Origin: Veillonellaceae bacterium
GTDB taxonomy: Bacteria; Bacillota; Negativicutes; Veillonellales; Veillonellaceae
NCBI GenBank assembly: GCA_900766245.1
Contig: CAAFUR010000033.1
Span: 10,838-74,837, forward strand
Reading direction: 5' to 3'
DNA: 64,000 bases
A model generated the notes under the pieces. That model saw only the letters and a program-made list of their open reading frames with translations. It did not search any database and was not told where the DNA came from. The translations under genes were made by a program, and so were the position numbers. The number at the start of each line of letters is the position of its first letter. Position 1 is the stretch's first letter. Positions 8,548-16,583 of this stretch are shown in pieces.

Positions 8548-9042
8548 TTACTGAGAAATACCGCTGAGTATCTTAATTCTTATGATAGAATTTCCATTTG
8601 TAACAAATTCAATTCCTTTTCTATAATCGTAAGTTGGCATATATACGCCATAAAAAAGAATTTGAACGCCTTCTTTATTATATACCATACTAGGTTGACC
8701 ATATTTTGTATAAATGTCTGCTATACTATCTCCGACAGCGATACCTCTGGCAGTGACAGCATCTCGGTTGTCTATAGTTGTCATTGTTGTTTCAGGAAAG
8801 TGCTTGTTACTTACATGGAAGGTGATGCCTCCGTAAATTACTCTATTTGGTTTAAGAGCAGTAGGATCCCCCAAACTTTTATAAATAGCATCGGTAGTAG
8901 ATCCTGCAGGGATGCCTGCTACCACTAAGTCTGTTGCTGGTAGTTCATTTCCTTTTACATGCATCGCTTCCAATTGTGAAGTGGAAAAGAGAGAGAATAA
9001 AAAGGCGATAACAAGTATCCAAGGACGTAGTTGTTTCATCAT
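8548..9042 (-). CDS. Secreted BamE/SmpA-like two-repeat protein (paralogue 1)
   Basis: A 164-residue exported protein. Residues 1-26 form a signal peptide (basic start, hydrophobic run, SQLEA cleavage region). The mature part has two copies of a motif of the type GIPxGxxxxxIYxxLGDP: one near residues 43-60 and one near 99-117 (GIAVGDSIADIYTKYGQP). This resembles the BamE/SmpA/OmlA fold. It is clearly homologous to the two tandem genes at 31356 and 32092. The start is the first of two ATGs after AAAGGATAGG. It stands alone between metH and parA, flanked by parS sites. A cell-envelope role is inferred; the actual function is unknown. Confidence 0.75.
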   Translation of the reverse strand: MMKQLRPWILVIAFLFSLFSTSQLEAMHVKGNELPATDLVVAGIPAGSTTDAIYKSLGDPTALKPNRVIYGGITFHVSNKHFPETTMTTIDNRDAVTARGIAVGDSIADIYTKYGQPSMVYNKEGVQILFYGVYMPTYDYRKGIEFVTNGNSIIRIKILSGISQ

Positions 9043-9146
9043 GAGCCTATCCTTTCATAGTTACTATAAATCATATGAAAATCGTACTGTATATAAAACT
9101 GTTTGTCAATGCTTAAAAGTGTCTATATAGTGGTTCATAGAGGGAT

Positions 9147-9162
9147 TGTTTCACGTGAAACA
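9147..9162. promoter_or_regulatory. parS site 2
   Basis: A perfect TGTTTCACGTGAAACA palindrome in the region between the BamE-like gene and parA. Confidence 0.95.
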
Positions 9163-9184
9163 ATTAATTAGATAGAAATTATAA

Positions 9185-9200
9185 TGTTTCACGTGAAACA
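9185..9200. promoter_or_regulatory. parS site 3
   Basis: A third identical copy of TGTTTCACGTGAAACA, 22 bp after site 2. A TATAAT at 9268-9273 upstream of parA is a possible -10, without a convincing -35. Confidence 0.95.
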
Positions 9201-9303
9201 GTAAAAAAATATATGAAAAAGATGAGGAAATACTGGTGCCTTTCATAAAAAACATAACAATCTATGTTATAATGTGATAAGACGATAAGAAAGAGGTGAA
9301 ATC

Positions 9304-10068
9304 ATGGCTAAAATTATTGCCGTAGCCAACCAAAAAGGTGGTGTTGGTAAAACGACAACTGCTGTTAATTTGAGCGCTTGTTTGGCTGTAGAAGGAAAAC
9401 GAGTACTCTTATTAGACTTAGATCCTCAAGGAAATGCTACAAGTGGATTAGGAATCGATAAAGAGGACATTGACCATGGTGTGTATGAAATGCTTGTGGA
9501 CGATGTGTCTATCACTGATATCATAGAATCTACTGTCATAGATACACTGCAAGTTGCACCGACTACCATCGATTTAGCAGGAGCTGAGGTAGACTTAGTA
9601 GTGATGGAAGACAAAGGGTATACATTGAAACAACGGATAGCACCTATCGTAGATGACTATGACTATATTATTATTGACTGTCCTCCTTCCTTGGGTATGT
9701 TAACAATCAATGCATTAACCGCCTCCAATAGCGTATTAATCCCTATACAAACAGAGTTCTATGCCTTAGAAGGTGTGAGTCAATTGGTGAAGACTATCGA
9801 GTTAGTACAAGAAGAACTAAACACAGAGTTAGAATTAGAAGGTGTTGTACTGACCATGTATAATGGTAGAACTAAATTAGCGGTACAAGTGGCAGAGGAA
9901 GTAACGAATTACTTTGGCGATGCTGTATACACCACAACGATACCACGAAATGTGAAATTAGGAGAAGCTCCTAGCCATGGATTGCCAGTAGTTATCTATG
10001 ATAAGCGATCTAAAGGGGCTGAAGTATATTGTGCCTTAGCACGGGAGGTAATTGAGCGTGGAGCTTAA
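9304..10068 (+). CDS. parA: Chromosome-partitioning ATPase ParA (Soj)
   Basis: ParA is a DNA-bound ATPase that works with ParB and parS to segregate chromosome origins. The 254-residue protein opens with the deviant Walker A motif KGGVGKTTT and has the Walker B region DYIIIDCPPSLG. It is the short form, without an N-terminal HTH, as in Soj. A start ATG follows GAGGTGAAATC. It overlaps parB by 11 nt, and three parS sites lie close upstream. Confidence 0.96.
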   Translation: MAKIIAVANQKGGVGKTTTAVNLSACLAVEGKRVLLLDLDPQGNATSGLGIDKEDIDHGVYEMLVDDVSITDIIESTVIDTLQVAPTTIDLAGAEVDLVVMEDKGYTLKQRIAPIVDDYDYIIIDCPPSLGMLTINALTASNSVLIPIQTEFYALEGVSQLVKTIELVQEELNTELELEGVVLTMYNGRTKLAVQVAEEVTNYFGDAVYTTTIPRNVKLGEAPSHGLPVVIYDKRSKGAEVYCALAREVIERGA

Positions 10069-10927
10069 AAAAACAAAAGGTGGTCTTGGTAAAGGATTAG
10101 AATCTTTTGGATTGTCCGGTTCTTTTAAGGATGGTCATAAAAGCGGCTATGAACTGGATATTACTAAAATACGACCTAACCCGAATCAGCCTCGTAAACG
10201 CTTTACAGAAGAGGATATGGAAACCCTAGTGGCATCGATTCAGGCCCATGGATTAATTGCCCCTATTGCGGTTCGCAAAGTAGATGATTATTATGAAATC
10301 GTAGCTGGTGAACGTCGTTGGCGTGCGTGCCAACAAGCGGGATTGACTAAAATTCCTGTGGTGGTCCGTGACTATACGACAGAAGAAGTGAGCGAAATTG
10401 CCTTAGTAGAAAACTTGCAACGGCAAAATCTAAATCCTATCGAAGAAGCTTTTGGATATCAGTACTTAATGGATACTTTCAAAAAAACACAGGAAGAAAT
10501 CGCTATGACCGTAGGTCGTAGTCGTTCTTATGTAGCCAATATTGTGCGGTTACTACAATTGCCGGAGTTCTTACAACAAGAGTTAGAAACAAGTATGTTA
10601 ACAGTAGGTCAAGCAAGACCGTTGTTGGCGTTAGACGAAGAACATTTACAATTACAAGCCTTAGAACGGATTAAGGAAAAAGATTTAAATGCTCGTCAAG
10701 TTGAACAATTGGTGAAAGAGCTGCAGGCTGGAAAGAAGCGCTTAACATCGACTCAGCCTCAACCAACGGCGGAGTTGCGCAAGCTAATGCAACGATTGAA
10801 AGATAGTTTAGGAACTCCAGTAGATATTCGTTTAAAGAATACGAAAAAAATTCAAGGTACTATCGAGGTTTCTTTCAAAAGTGAAGAAGAATTGATGCGT
10901 TTAATTAGCTATATTGAAAGCGAATAG
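10058..10927 (+). CDS. parB: Chromosome-partitioning protein ParB (Spo0J)
   Basis: ParB binds parS and spreads as a CTP-dependent clamp. The 289-residue protein has the start KGGLGKGLESFG, the N-terminal nuclease-like/CTP domain with GERRWRACQQAG and ENLQRQNLNPIEEA, then the HTH that reads parS (TQEEIAMTVGRSRSYVAN) and a C-terminal dimerisation region. I choose the GTG at 10058, 9 nt after GGAGG; an in-frame TTG at 10052 is only 3 nt from it. It overlaps the end of parA and is followed by hydF. Confidence 0.95.
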   Translation: MELKKTKGGLGKGLESFGLSGSFKDGHKSGYELDITKIRPNPNQPRKRFTEEDMETLVASIQAHGLIAPIAVRKVDDYYEIVAGERRWRACQQAGLTKIPVVVRDYTTEEVSEIALVENLQRQNLNPIEEAFGYQYLMDTFKKTQEEIAMTVGRSRSYVANIVRLLQLPEFLQQELETSMLTVGQARPLLALDEEHLQLQALERIKEKDLNARQVEQLVKELQAGKKRLTSTQPQPTAELRKLMQRLKDSLGTPVDIRLKNTKKIQGTIEVSFKSEEELMRLISYIESE

Positions 10928-10938
10928 AAAGGAAGTCT

Positions 10939-12156
10939 ATGGTATTAGAAACAACTAGAGGGAATCGCTTGCACATAGGCTTTTTTGGGCGCTGTAATGC
11001 AGGTAAATCTACCTTGATTAACACGCTAACAGAGCAACAGATTTCCTTAGTATCTCCTATCGCAGGGACTACGACGGATCCAGTGTCTAAAGGGATGGAA
11101 CTATTGCCATTAGGCCCTGTGATGATTGTAGATACGGCAGGTATTGATGATACATCGGAATTAGGTTTATTGCGGGTAGAAAAAACGAAACAAGTATTGC
11201 CAACGATGAATTTAGCCGTGTATATGTTGCGTACAGATATTGAGCCCATACCAGAAGATATAGAATGGTTGCAACAATTAGAAAGTAGCCATATTCCTAC
11301 ATTAGTAGTGATTAACGAAGTAGATGGTCATAGAGGTGCTGACTTCATCAAATCATATGGAGAATTACAACCTTATACATCGCAAGTGGTAATAACTGAT
11401 GTAAGTGATAGTGCTAACCGCATGACCCTGCTAGAGGCCTTGAGCAAATTAAAACCTGTTAATGAGGATGTACAATCTTTATTAGGCGGTTATATTGAAG
11501 AAAAAGATGTATTTGTGTTAGTATGTCCTATTGACGAATCAGCTCCAAAAGGTCGTATTATTTTGCCACAAGTGCAAATGATTCGAGAAATTTTGGACTA
11601 TCACGGTATGGCTATGGTGTGCCAAGTAGAAGAACTAGCCACGACGTTGGAGCAATTACATAAGCCACCAAAATTAGTCATTACGGACTCTCAAGCCTTT
11701 GAAGCGGTGAGTCAAATTGTGCCAGATCATATAGCCTTAACAAGCTTTTCCATTTTGATGGCACGCTTTAAAGGAAAATTAAAAGATTTAGTGGCAGGTG
11801 TACATGCTATAGACCAATTGCGAGCGGGATCCAAAGTGTTGATTAGTGAAGGTTGTACACATCGTCAACAATGTGAAGATATTGGAACCGTAAAAATTCC
11901 GAGATGGCTAAAAGCAAAAGGATACACAGACTTAGAACTAGAGTGGACCAGCGGTGGACATTTCCCTCATGACGTATCTAAGTATGATGTCATCATTCAT
12001 TGTGGTGGCTGTATGTTGACACGTCGAGAGGTATTACGTCGCATTGATGTAGCCTCTGTACAAGGGGTTCCTATCGTTAACTATGGTGTGTTGATAGCCT
12101 CTTTACATGGCATTTTACAACGTGCTATCAAGCCATTTGAACATGAATTAGAATAG
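10939..12156 (+). CDS. hydF: [FeFe]-hydrogenase maturation GTPase HydF
   Basis: HydF is the scaffold on which the 2Fe subcluster of FeFe hydrogenase is assembled before transfer to HydA. The 405-residue protein has an N-terminal Era-like GTPase domain (GRCNAGKST at residues 17-25, DTAGI) and a C-terminal iron-sulfur region with the HydF-specific motif CTH near residue 306 and HCGGC near 354. This implies hydrogen metabolism, expected for an anaerobic fermenter. It follows parB by 11 nt and may be cotranscribed with it. Confidence 0.93.
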   Translation: MVLETTRGNRLHIGFFGRCNAGKSTLINTLTEQQISLVSPIAGTTTDPVSKGMELLPLGPVMIVDTAGIDDTSELGLLRVEKTKQVLPTMNLAVYMLRTDIEPIPEDIEWLQQLESSHIPTLVVINEVDGHRGADFIKSYGELQPYTSQVVITDVSDSANRMTLLEALSKLKPVNEDVQSLLGGYIEEKDVFVLVCPIDESAPKGRIILPQVQMIREILDYHGMAMVCQVEELATTLEQLHKPPKLVITDSQAFEAVSQIVPDHIALTSFSILMARFKGKLKDLVAGVHAIDQLRAGSKVLISEGCTHRQQCEDIGTVKIPRWLKAKGYTDLELEWTSGGHFPHDVSKYDVIIHCGGCMLTRREVLRRIDVASVQGVPIVNYGVLIASLHGILQRAIKPFEHELE

Positions 12157-12167
12157 AAAGGATTATT

Positions 12168-12689
12168 GTGTTAGAACAACTATTACCTTGGTTACCATGG
12201 ATATTAGCGGGAATCATTGTATTGCTAGTATTACATGCATTCAGTTTACATATCCGAGTGAGTCGCCTAACCAAGCGCTATCGATACTTTATGGATGGCG
12301 AAAATGGTCAGAGTATTGAGCGACGTCTTGCCATTGAAGTGAAAGAATTACGAGATATGGCAAGCACTTGGCAAACGATTTTATCAGAACAAAAAGTGAT
12401 TCAATCCACACAGGCACAAACATTTCAGCATATTGGCTTTGTGAAATATAATGCCTTTGAAAACATTGGTAATGAACTATCCTTTTCCTTAACATTATTA
12501 GATGGCAATTTCAATGGGATTGTTATTTCCAGTGTGTATGGAAGAAATGAATCACGTATTTTTACGAAACCAATTGTGAATGGTAAAAGTTTAGCCAGTC
12601 TTTCACAAGAAGAATTAGCTAGCTTGCAATCTGCTATGGGACAACGAAGCAATGGAGATGTGTTAGCCAGTTCTTCCGTGTCAGCATAG
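12168..12689 (+). CDS. DUF4446 family membrane-anchored protein
   Basis: A 173-residue protein with one N-terminal membrane helix (about residues 9-27), a helical linker and a compact C-terminal domain containing HIGFVKYNAFENIGNELSFS. That segment is typical of DUF4446 proteins, which in Firmicutes are often found next to parB. The start is a GTG after AAAGGA. The function of the family is unknown. The spacing of about 11 nt on each side suggests it belongs to the parAB-hydF-M23 transcription unit. Confidence 0.75.
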   Translation: MLEQLLPWLPWILAGIIVLLVLHAFSLHIRVSRLTKRYRYFMDGENGQSIERRLAIEVKELRDMASTWQTILSEQKVIQSTQAQTFQHIGFVKYNAFENIGNELSFSLTLLDGNFNGIVISSVYGRNESRIFTKPIVNGKSLASLSQEELASLQSAMGQRSNGDVLASSSVSA

Positions 12690-12701
12690 AAAGGATGTTA
12701 T

Positions 12702-13652
12702 ATGCAAATACCTAAGTGGTTGCAGTCACATCTAAATCAACATGGTGATGACTGGAATTTGCGGTTTACAAAACAACAAAGTAAGACCATAGCCATCATA
12801 GTAATTGCGGTCTTAGTCATTTTGTTAGGATTTGGTATCTGGGGGATTGCACGACAAGTAGAAGTCTTGCAATTGCGCCAAGAAAATCAATTACAAAAAG
12901 AGCAATTAAAACTATTAGACCAAAAGGTAGAGGTCTTAGATAAAAAAATGAAGACTCTGGATGAACTCGATCAAAATATTAGAAATATGATTAAAGGTAC
13001 AGAGTCAGGTACAGTGCCAAAAACAGATGGTAGTACACAAAGTAAAGAAGAGAAAGAGGACCCTTCTCCCAAAAGCTCAAATAAAACTTTCACAACTACC
13101 CAATTATCTGCCCATATATCTAGCCTAGATCGGCAAGCACAACGACGTTTGGTATCTATGTATACCCTCTATAATGTCCTCAAAGATGGAGTGGGTAAAG
13201 ATATTCGAGAATTACAATCTATGCTAGCTATAGAAGGTGATGCAACGGATGCCAATAGTCATATGCCATCCATTTGGCCTGCAAAAGGCGTCATTAGCTC
13301 TACTTTTGGAGCACGACAAGATCCAGTGTACGGTGGAGGAGCTTTCCATGAAGGCTTAGACATTGCTAATGATACGGGAACGACAGTAGTAGCGACTGCG
13401 GCGGGCACTGTGACCTATGCAGGGTATAATGGTGGCTATGGTAATGAAATAGAAATTGATCATGGTAATGGATTTGTGACAAAATATGGGCATAATTCAG
13501 CGCTCCTAGTACAAGTAGGAATGACTGTGAAAAAAGGACAATCCATTGCATTGATGGGAAGTACTGGTAAAAGTACGGGTAGCCATGTTCATTACGAAGT
13601 GCGTGTGAATGGTGTGGCTACAGATCCATTATTATTTTTGCCCATTCAATAG
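12702..13652 (+). CDS. Membrane-anchored M23 (LytM-type) peptidoglycan endopeptidase
   Basis: A 316-residue cell-wall hydrolase or regulator. It has a cytoplasmic stretch, one membrane helix (about 29-50), a coiled coil (about 52-100), a Ser/Lys/Glu-rich linker and a C-terminal M23 domain. The zinc ligands are present: H216 and D220 in FHEGLDIAND, and the H295-x-H297 motif in SHVHYEV. An active enzyme cutting peptide cross-links in the periplasm is therefore expected. The coiled-coil plus LytM layout resembles division-linked factors of the EnvC/NlpD kind. It sits between DUF4446 and cobO. Confidence 0.9.
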   Translation: MQIPKWLQSHLNQHGDDWNLRFTKQQSKTIAIIVIAVLVILLGFGIWGIARQVEVLQLRQENQLQKEQLKLLDQKVEVLDKKMKTLDELDQNIRNMIKGTESGTVPKTDGSTQSKEEKEDPSPKSSNKTFTTTQLSAHISSLDRQAQRRLVSMYTLYNVLKDGVGKDIRELQSMLAIEGDATDANSHMPSIWPAKGVISSTFGARQDPVYGGGAFHEGLDIANDTGTTVVATAAGTVTYAGYNGGYGNEIEIDHGNGFVTKYGHNSALLVQVGMTVKKGQSIALMGSTGKSTGSHVHYEVRVNGVATDPLLFLPIQ

Positions 13653-13661
13653 GAGGCAATT

Positions 13662-14240
13662 ATGAAATCCTATGTACAAGTTTATACAGGTGATGGCAAG
13701 GGAAAAACAACTGCTGCCATCGGTCTAGCGGTGCGTGCTGCTGGAGTTGGTAAGAAAGTGCTATTACTTCAATTTATGAAGTCAAAAGTGTACTCAGAAC
13801 ATGCTGTATTAGATCATTTGGAACCTATAACAGTAGAAACAGTAGGGAAACCATTTTTCATCATTCCTGAAGGAATGAAAAGCGACGAAGAGTTGCGTCG
13901 ATGGGGGGATGATGTAGTAGTCTTTCCCAAAGGGCAGCCCCCACAAGAGTACAAAGACTTAATTCACATTGGTCAAGAACGGGCCCTACAAGCGGTAGCT
14001 ACGGGAGACTTTGATATTGTTATCTTAGATGAATACAATATGGCGTTATTTTTCGGTTTAATTGATGAAGCGGAAGGGCGCGCTTTACTAGCAGCTCGCA
14101 ATCCTAATGTAGAAGTGGTATTCACTGGCCGTGGTGCTCCTCAATGGTTATTGGATGAAGCGGATTTGGTCACCGTCATGGAGGCGTACCGTCATTATTA
14201 TGATCAAGGCGTAGAAGCACGCCTTGGTATTGAGCATTAA
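13662..14240 (+). CDS. cobO: Cob(I)yrinic acid a,c-diamide adenosyltransferase (CobO/BtuR type)
   Basis: The enzyme adenosylates the cobalt of corrinoids during coenzyme B12 synthesis or salvage. The 192-residue protein carries the P-loop YTGDGKGKTTAAIGLAVRA and the Walker-B-like VILDEYNMAL typical of the CobA/CobO/BtuR family. The start ATG follows AGGAGGCAATT. It fits with the cobalamin-dependent MetH and the tetrapyrrole operon elsewhere in the window. It is 9 nt after the M23 gene. Confidence 0.92.
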   Translation: MKSYVQVYTGDGKGKTTAAIGLAVRAAGVGKKVLLLQFMKSKVYSEHAVLDHLEPITVETVGKPFFIIPEGMKSDEELRRWGDDVVVFPKGQPPQEYKDLIHIGQERALQAVATGDFDIVILDEYNMALFFGLIDEAEGRALLAARNPNVEVVFTGRGAPQWLLDEADLVTVMEAYRHYYDQGVEARLGIEH

Positions 14241-14303
14241 GGATAAAAAATGGTATAATTTAACTATGTATATCGTATAACATACTGAAAGGTAGGTGGT
14301 ATC

Positions 14304-15155
14304 GTGTCACTATGGATGATTCTATTGCTGCTAGTAATAGCTTTCATCATAGCCATTTTATGTATTCCTATCACATATAGTCTGAAAGTAAGTTCGCGCA
14401 AGCCTTATGAATTTGACTTCCGTATTGAGTGGATGTATCGAGTATTGAAGGTACATCTTGCGTATAAGCAAGGGCATCCCTTGTTTAAGGAGGTCTATGT
14501 ATTAGGGTCTATGAAAGTTGGTTCTGCCCGTGATTACGAAGATTGGTTAAATCGTAGGGTAAAAGAAGAACTAGATCCGTTAGCGACAGACAGTAAAGAA
14601 GATGTAGACACAAAAGAAGTACTAGACGAGTCAGATCCGTATCCGCTATCTGGATACTCAGGACCAGAGCCTGTACAATCTGTACGATTTGATGCAAATG
14701 GACAGGTGCTGGAATCAGTAGACACTACATCACCGCAAGAAGAGACAACCAAGAAACAAGAAGATACAAAAGACTTACCAACCTATTGGTGGTGGAAACA
14801 TGTATCAAACCCTAAACTCTATGAAGCGTTGTTTACGGTCAGTAAACAATGTGCTAGCCATGCTAGTCCTAGAGTATTCCAATTAGAAGGTGATTTTGGG
14901 ATTCCTAGACCTTATGAAATGGGTCTGATCACCGCGGCTGCCTATACGTTATGTCCGAAACAAGTGGAACGAGTTAATTTCTCCTATACAGAGTTTGCCT
15001 ATACAGGTAGTTTAACAGTGAAAGGGCATATGCAATTAGGTGTATTTGCATTCTATGGAACTCTATTTATAGTAAAAAAAGCAGTCAGAGAGTGTCTGAT
15101 GGACAGTGTAAAAGCATTTGTACAGTATCGTCGTCGTAAGCAAAGTGCAAAATAA
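14304..15155 (+). CDS. DUF2953 membrane protein (YtfI-like)
   Basis: A 283-residue protein with an N-terminal membrane helix (about 3-22), a variable acidic linker (about 85-155) and a C-terminal conserved region (LEGDFGIPRPYEMGLITAAA) typical of DUF2953. The start is a GTG after GGTAGGTGG. In Bacillus the DUF2953 gene ytfI lies next to ytfJ (gerW), and the same pair occurs here although no other spore genes are seen. Function unknown. Confidence 0.75.
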   Translation: MSLWMILLLLVIAFIIAILCIPITYSLKVSSRKPYEFDFRIEWMYRVLKVHLAYKQGHPLFKEVYVLGSMKVGSARDYEDWLNRRVKEELDPLATDSKEDVDTKEVLDESDPYPLSGYSGPEPVQSVRFDANGQVLESVDTTSPQEETTKKQEDTKDLPTYWWWKHVSNPKLYEALFTVSKQCASHASPRVFQLEGDFGIPRPYEMGLITAAAYTLCPKQVERVNFSYTEFAYTGSLTVKGHMQLGVFAFYGTLFIVKKAVRECLMDSVKAFVQYRRRKQSAK

Positions 15156-15192
15156 AGAACTTTCAGAAGTTGAAGAATCATAGGAGGTCATG

Positions 15193-15543
15193 ATGGATAC
15201 TAAACTTACTAATTTAAAAGACAATTTAGAGCCTTTATTTGAACAATTTAAAGAAATGATTCGTGTGGAAACCGTAGTAGGTGAAGCTGTACAATTAGGT
15301 GATACTACGATTGTACCATTCGTTGATGTATCCCTTGGTTTAGGTGGATGCCAAAAAGCTGGCGGTGGTGGAGCGAAAGTAGAGCCAACAGCTGTGCTTG
15401 TGATCAAAGGGGAACGTATTGAATTATTCAATATCAAAGGATCTGCCAAATATACTGGCTTTGATCGTTTAATCGGCATGGTTCCAGAAATTATTAGTAA
15501 ATTGAAAAAAGAAGAATATGTCTATGTAAGTGAGGATAAATAA
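15193..15543 (+). CDS. ytfJ: GerW/YtfJ family protein
   Basis: A 116-residue protein with the family core VGEAVQLGDTTIVPFVDVSLGLG followed by a glycine-rich loop (GGGGAKVEPTA). In Bacillus YtfJ/GerW is needed for spore germination, but homologues occur in many non-sporulating bacteria with unknown role. Two ATGs stand side by side; I choose the second (15193), 5 nt after GGAGG, over 15190 at 2 nt. Paired with the DUF2953 gene as in spore formers, it looks like a retained relic of a sporulating ancestor. Confidence 0.85.
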   Translation: MDTKLTNLKDNLEPLFEQFKEMIRVETVVGEAVQLGDTTIVPFVDVSLGLGGCQKAGGGGAKVEPTAVLVIKGERIELFNIKGSAKYTGFDRLIGMVPEIISKLKKEEYVYVSEDK

Positions 15544-15630
15544 TAATTAACTTATCATATCATATGGATGTGTAGAATATATTTCATTTAGATTTCATAT
15601 ATATAAAGTATAGTAAGGGGGCAAGGTGAT

Positions 15631-15659
15631 TTGCTAATTGGAAATAACTTTGCTATACT
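15631..15659 (+). promoter_or_regulatory. Promoter for the OmpH/Skp-like gene
   Basis: TTGCTA (15631-15636), a 17-bp spacer and TATACT (15654-15659) lie about 40 nt ahead of the start codon. Confidence 0.6.
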
Positions 15660-15700
15660 AGATAAATAGATGAAAATATTTCTCACAGGGAGGCTTATAC

Positions 15701-16156
15701 ATGAACTTAACTAAAAAGATTGCAACTTTAGGTGCACTAGCTGTTGTTGGTGCTTTCACAGTATCTAACGCTGCTAACGTAGGCGTAATTAACGAAGAAG
15801 CTATCTATACTGGCTACAATGGATTTGGTGCTATCCAAATGCAAATCGATAAATTGCGTGCAGAATACGGCCCTAAATTAGAAGGTGAATTCAAAAAATT
15901 AAACAACTTCAAAACAGATGCTGAAAAACAAGCATACTTTGATAAAAATGTTCGTAGCATCCAAGAAAAATATAATCAAGAAGAAGCCAATGCATTAGCT
16001 CCATTGGATAAAAAAGTAGCAGAAGCAATTCAAGCTATTGCAAAAGAAAAAAATATCGATGTATTAGTGGCTAATCCAACATCTGCTGGCGCTGTTAAAG
16101 AAGGTAATCAAGTTATCGACTTAACGCCAGATGTAGTAGCACGTATCAACAAATAA
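15701..16156 (+). CDS. OmpH/Skp-like periplasmic chaperone
   Basis: A 151-residue exported protein. Residues 1-24 form a signal peptide with an AxA-like site (VSNAAN). The mature start VGVINEEAIYTGYNGFG and the following long charged helix match the OmpH/Skp family, whose trimers hold unfolded outer-membrane proteins in the periplasm. Codons are strongly biased and the gene has its own promoter and terminator, which suggests high expression. Its presence shows the organism has an outer membrane, as expected for Negativicutes. Confidence 0.85.
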   Translation: MNLTKKIATLGALAVVGAFTVSNAANVGVINEEAIYTGYNGFGAIQMQIDKLRAEYGPKLEGEFKKLNNFKTDAEKQAYFDKNVRSIQEKYNQEEANALAPLDKKVAEAIQAIAKEKNIDVLVANPTSAGAVKEGNQVIDLTPDVVARINK

Positions 16157-16164
16157 GATATAAA

Positions 16165-16200
16165 GAAAACCCTCAGATCGCAAGGTCTGAGGGTTTTTTA
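16165..16200. terminator. Bidirectional terminator after ompH
   Basis: ACCCTCAGA pairs with TCTGAGGGT across an 8-nt loop, with AAAA before and TTTTTT after. It serves ompH and the convergent cupin gene. Confidence 0.85.
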
Positions 16201-16207
16201 TATTGGC

Positions 16208-16489
16208 TTATTTATGAATTAAGTTTACAATGAACTCGCTATCTTCCACCAATGTAGCTTGGATGTAGTTGTTGCCATCGAAGTGCAATACTTCGCCTGG
16301 TGTTAAGATATGGGATTCTGTTTCGTTCAGGAATACGTTCACTTTACCTTTAACTACAGTGAAGATCACGTTAGCCTCTGGGTGATTGTGTTTTTCCACT
16401 TGGTCACCAGCAACGCCGCCTTTTTTCACGATTTTGTAATTAGGACCATCAAAAATTAAACCTAGTTCTTGTTTTACAGTTCCTGCCAT
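16208..16489 (-). CDS. Small cupin-domain protein
   Basis: A 93-residue single-domain cupin. Metal-ligand positions are visible in the first cupin motif (EKHNHPEANVIFTVVKGKVNVF) and the second motif (LTPGEVLHFDGNNY). I start it at the ATG at 16489 because GGAGG lies at the right distance; an upstream in-frame ATG at 16540 would read through an inverted repeat. Small cupins of this type are often metal-dependent enzymes or sensors; the substrate is unknown. It lies downstream of the siroheme reductase genes on the same strand. Confidence 0.75.
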   Translation of the reverse strand: MAGTVKQELGLIFDGPNYKIVKKGGVAGDQVEKHNHPEANVIFTVVKGKVNVFLNETESHILTPGEVLHFDGNNYIQATLVEDSEFIVNLIHK

Positions 16490-16510
16490 AGTAGAACCTC
16501 CTATTCTGAG

Positions 16511-16532
16511 GACTTTCACAGTGGTGAAAGTC
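16511..16532. repeat. Inverted pair of GACTTTCAC 9-mers
   Basis: GACTTTCAC (16511-16519) and GTGAAAGTC (16524-16532) form a perfect 9-bp stem with a 4-nt AGTG loop between two reverse-strand genes. This 9-mer is over-represented through the window. The arrangement resembles uptake-sequence pairs used as terminators in Neisseria and Pasteurellaceae. Confidence 0.7.
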
Positions 16533-16583
16533 AATACCAACAGCGGTCATGCTGTTCTAATAATATAAAAAGGGTTTAGCTAC

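Noticed and set aside
15063..15479. 138-codon antisense frame over ytfJ
   Set aside because: Antisense to two conserved genes, with no domain signature.
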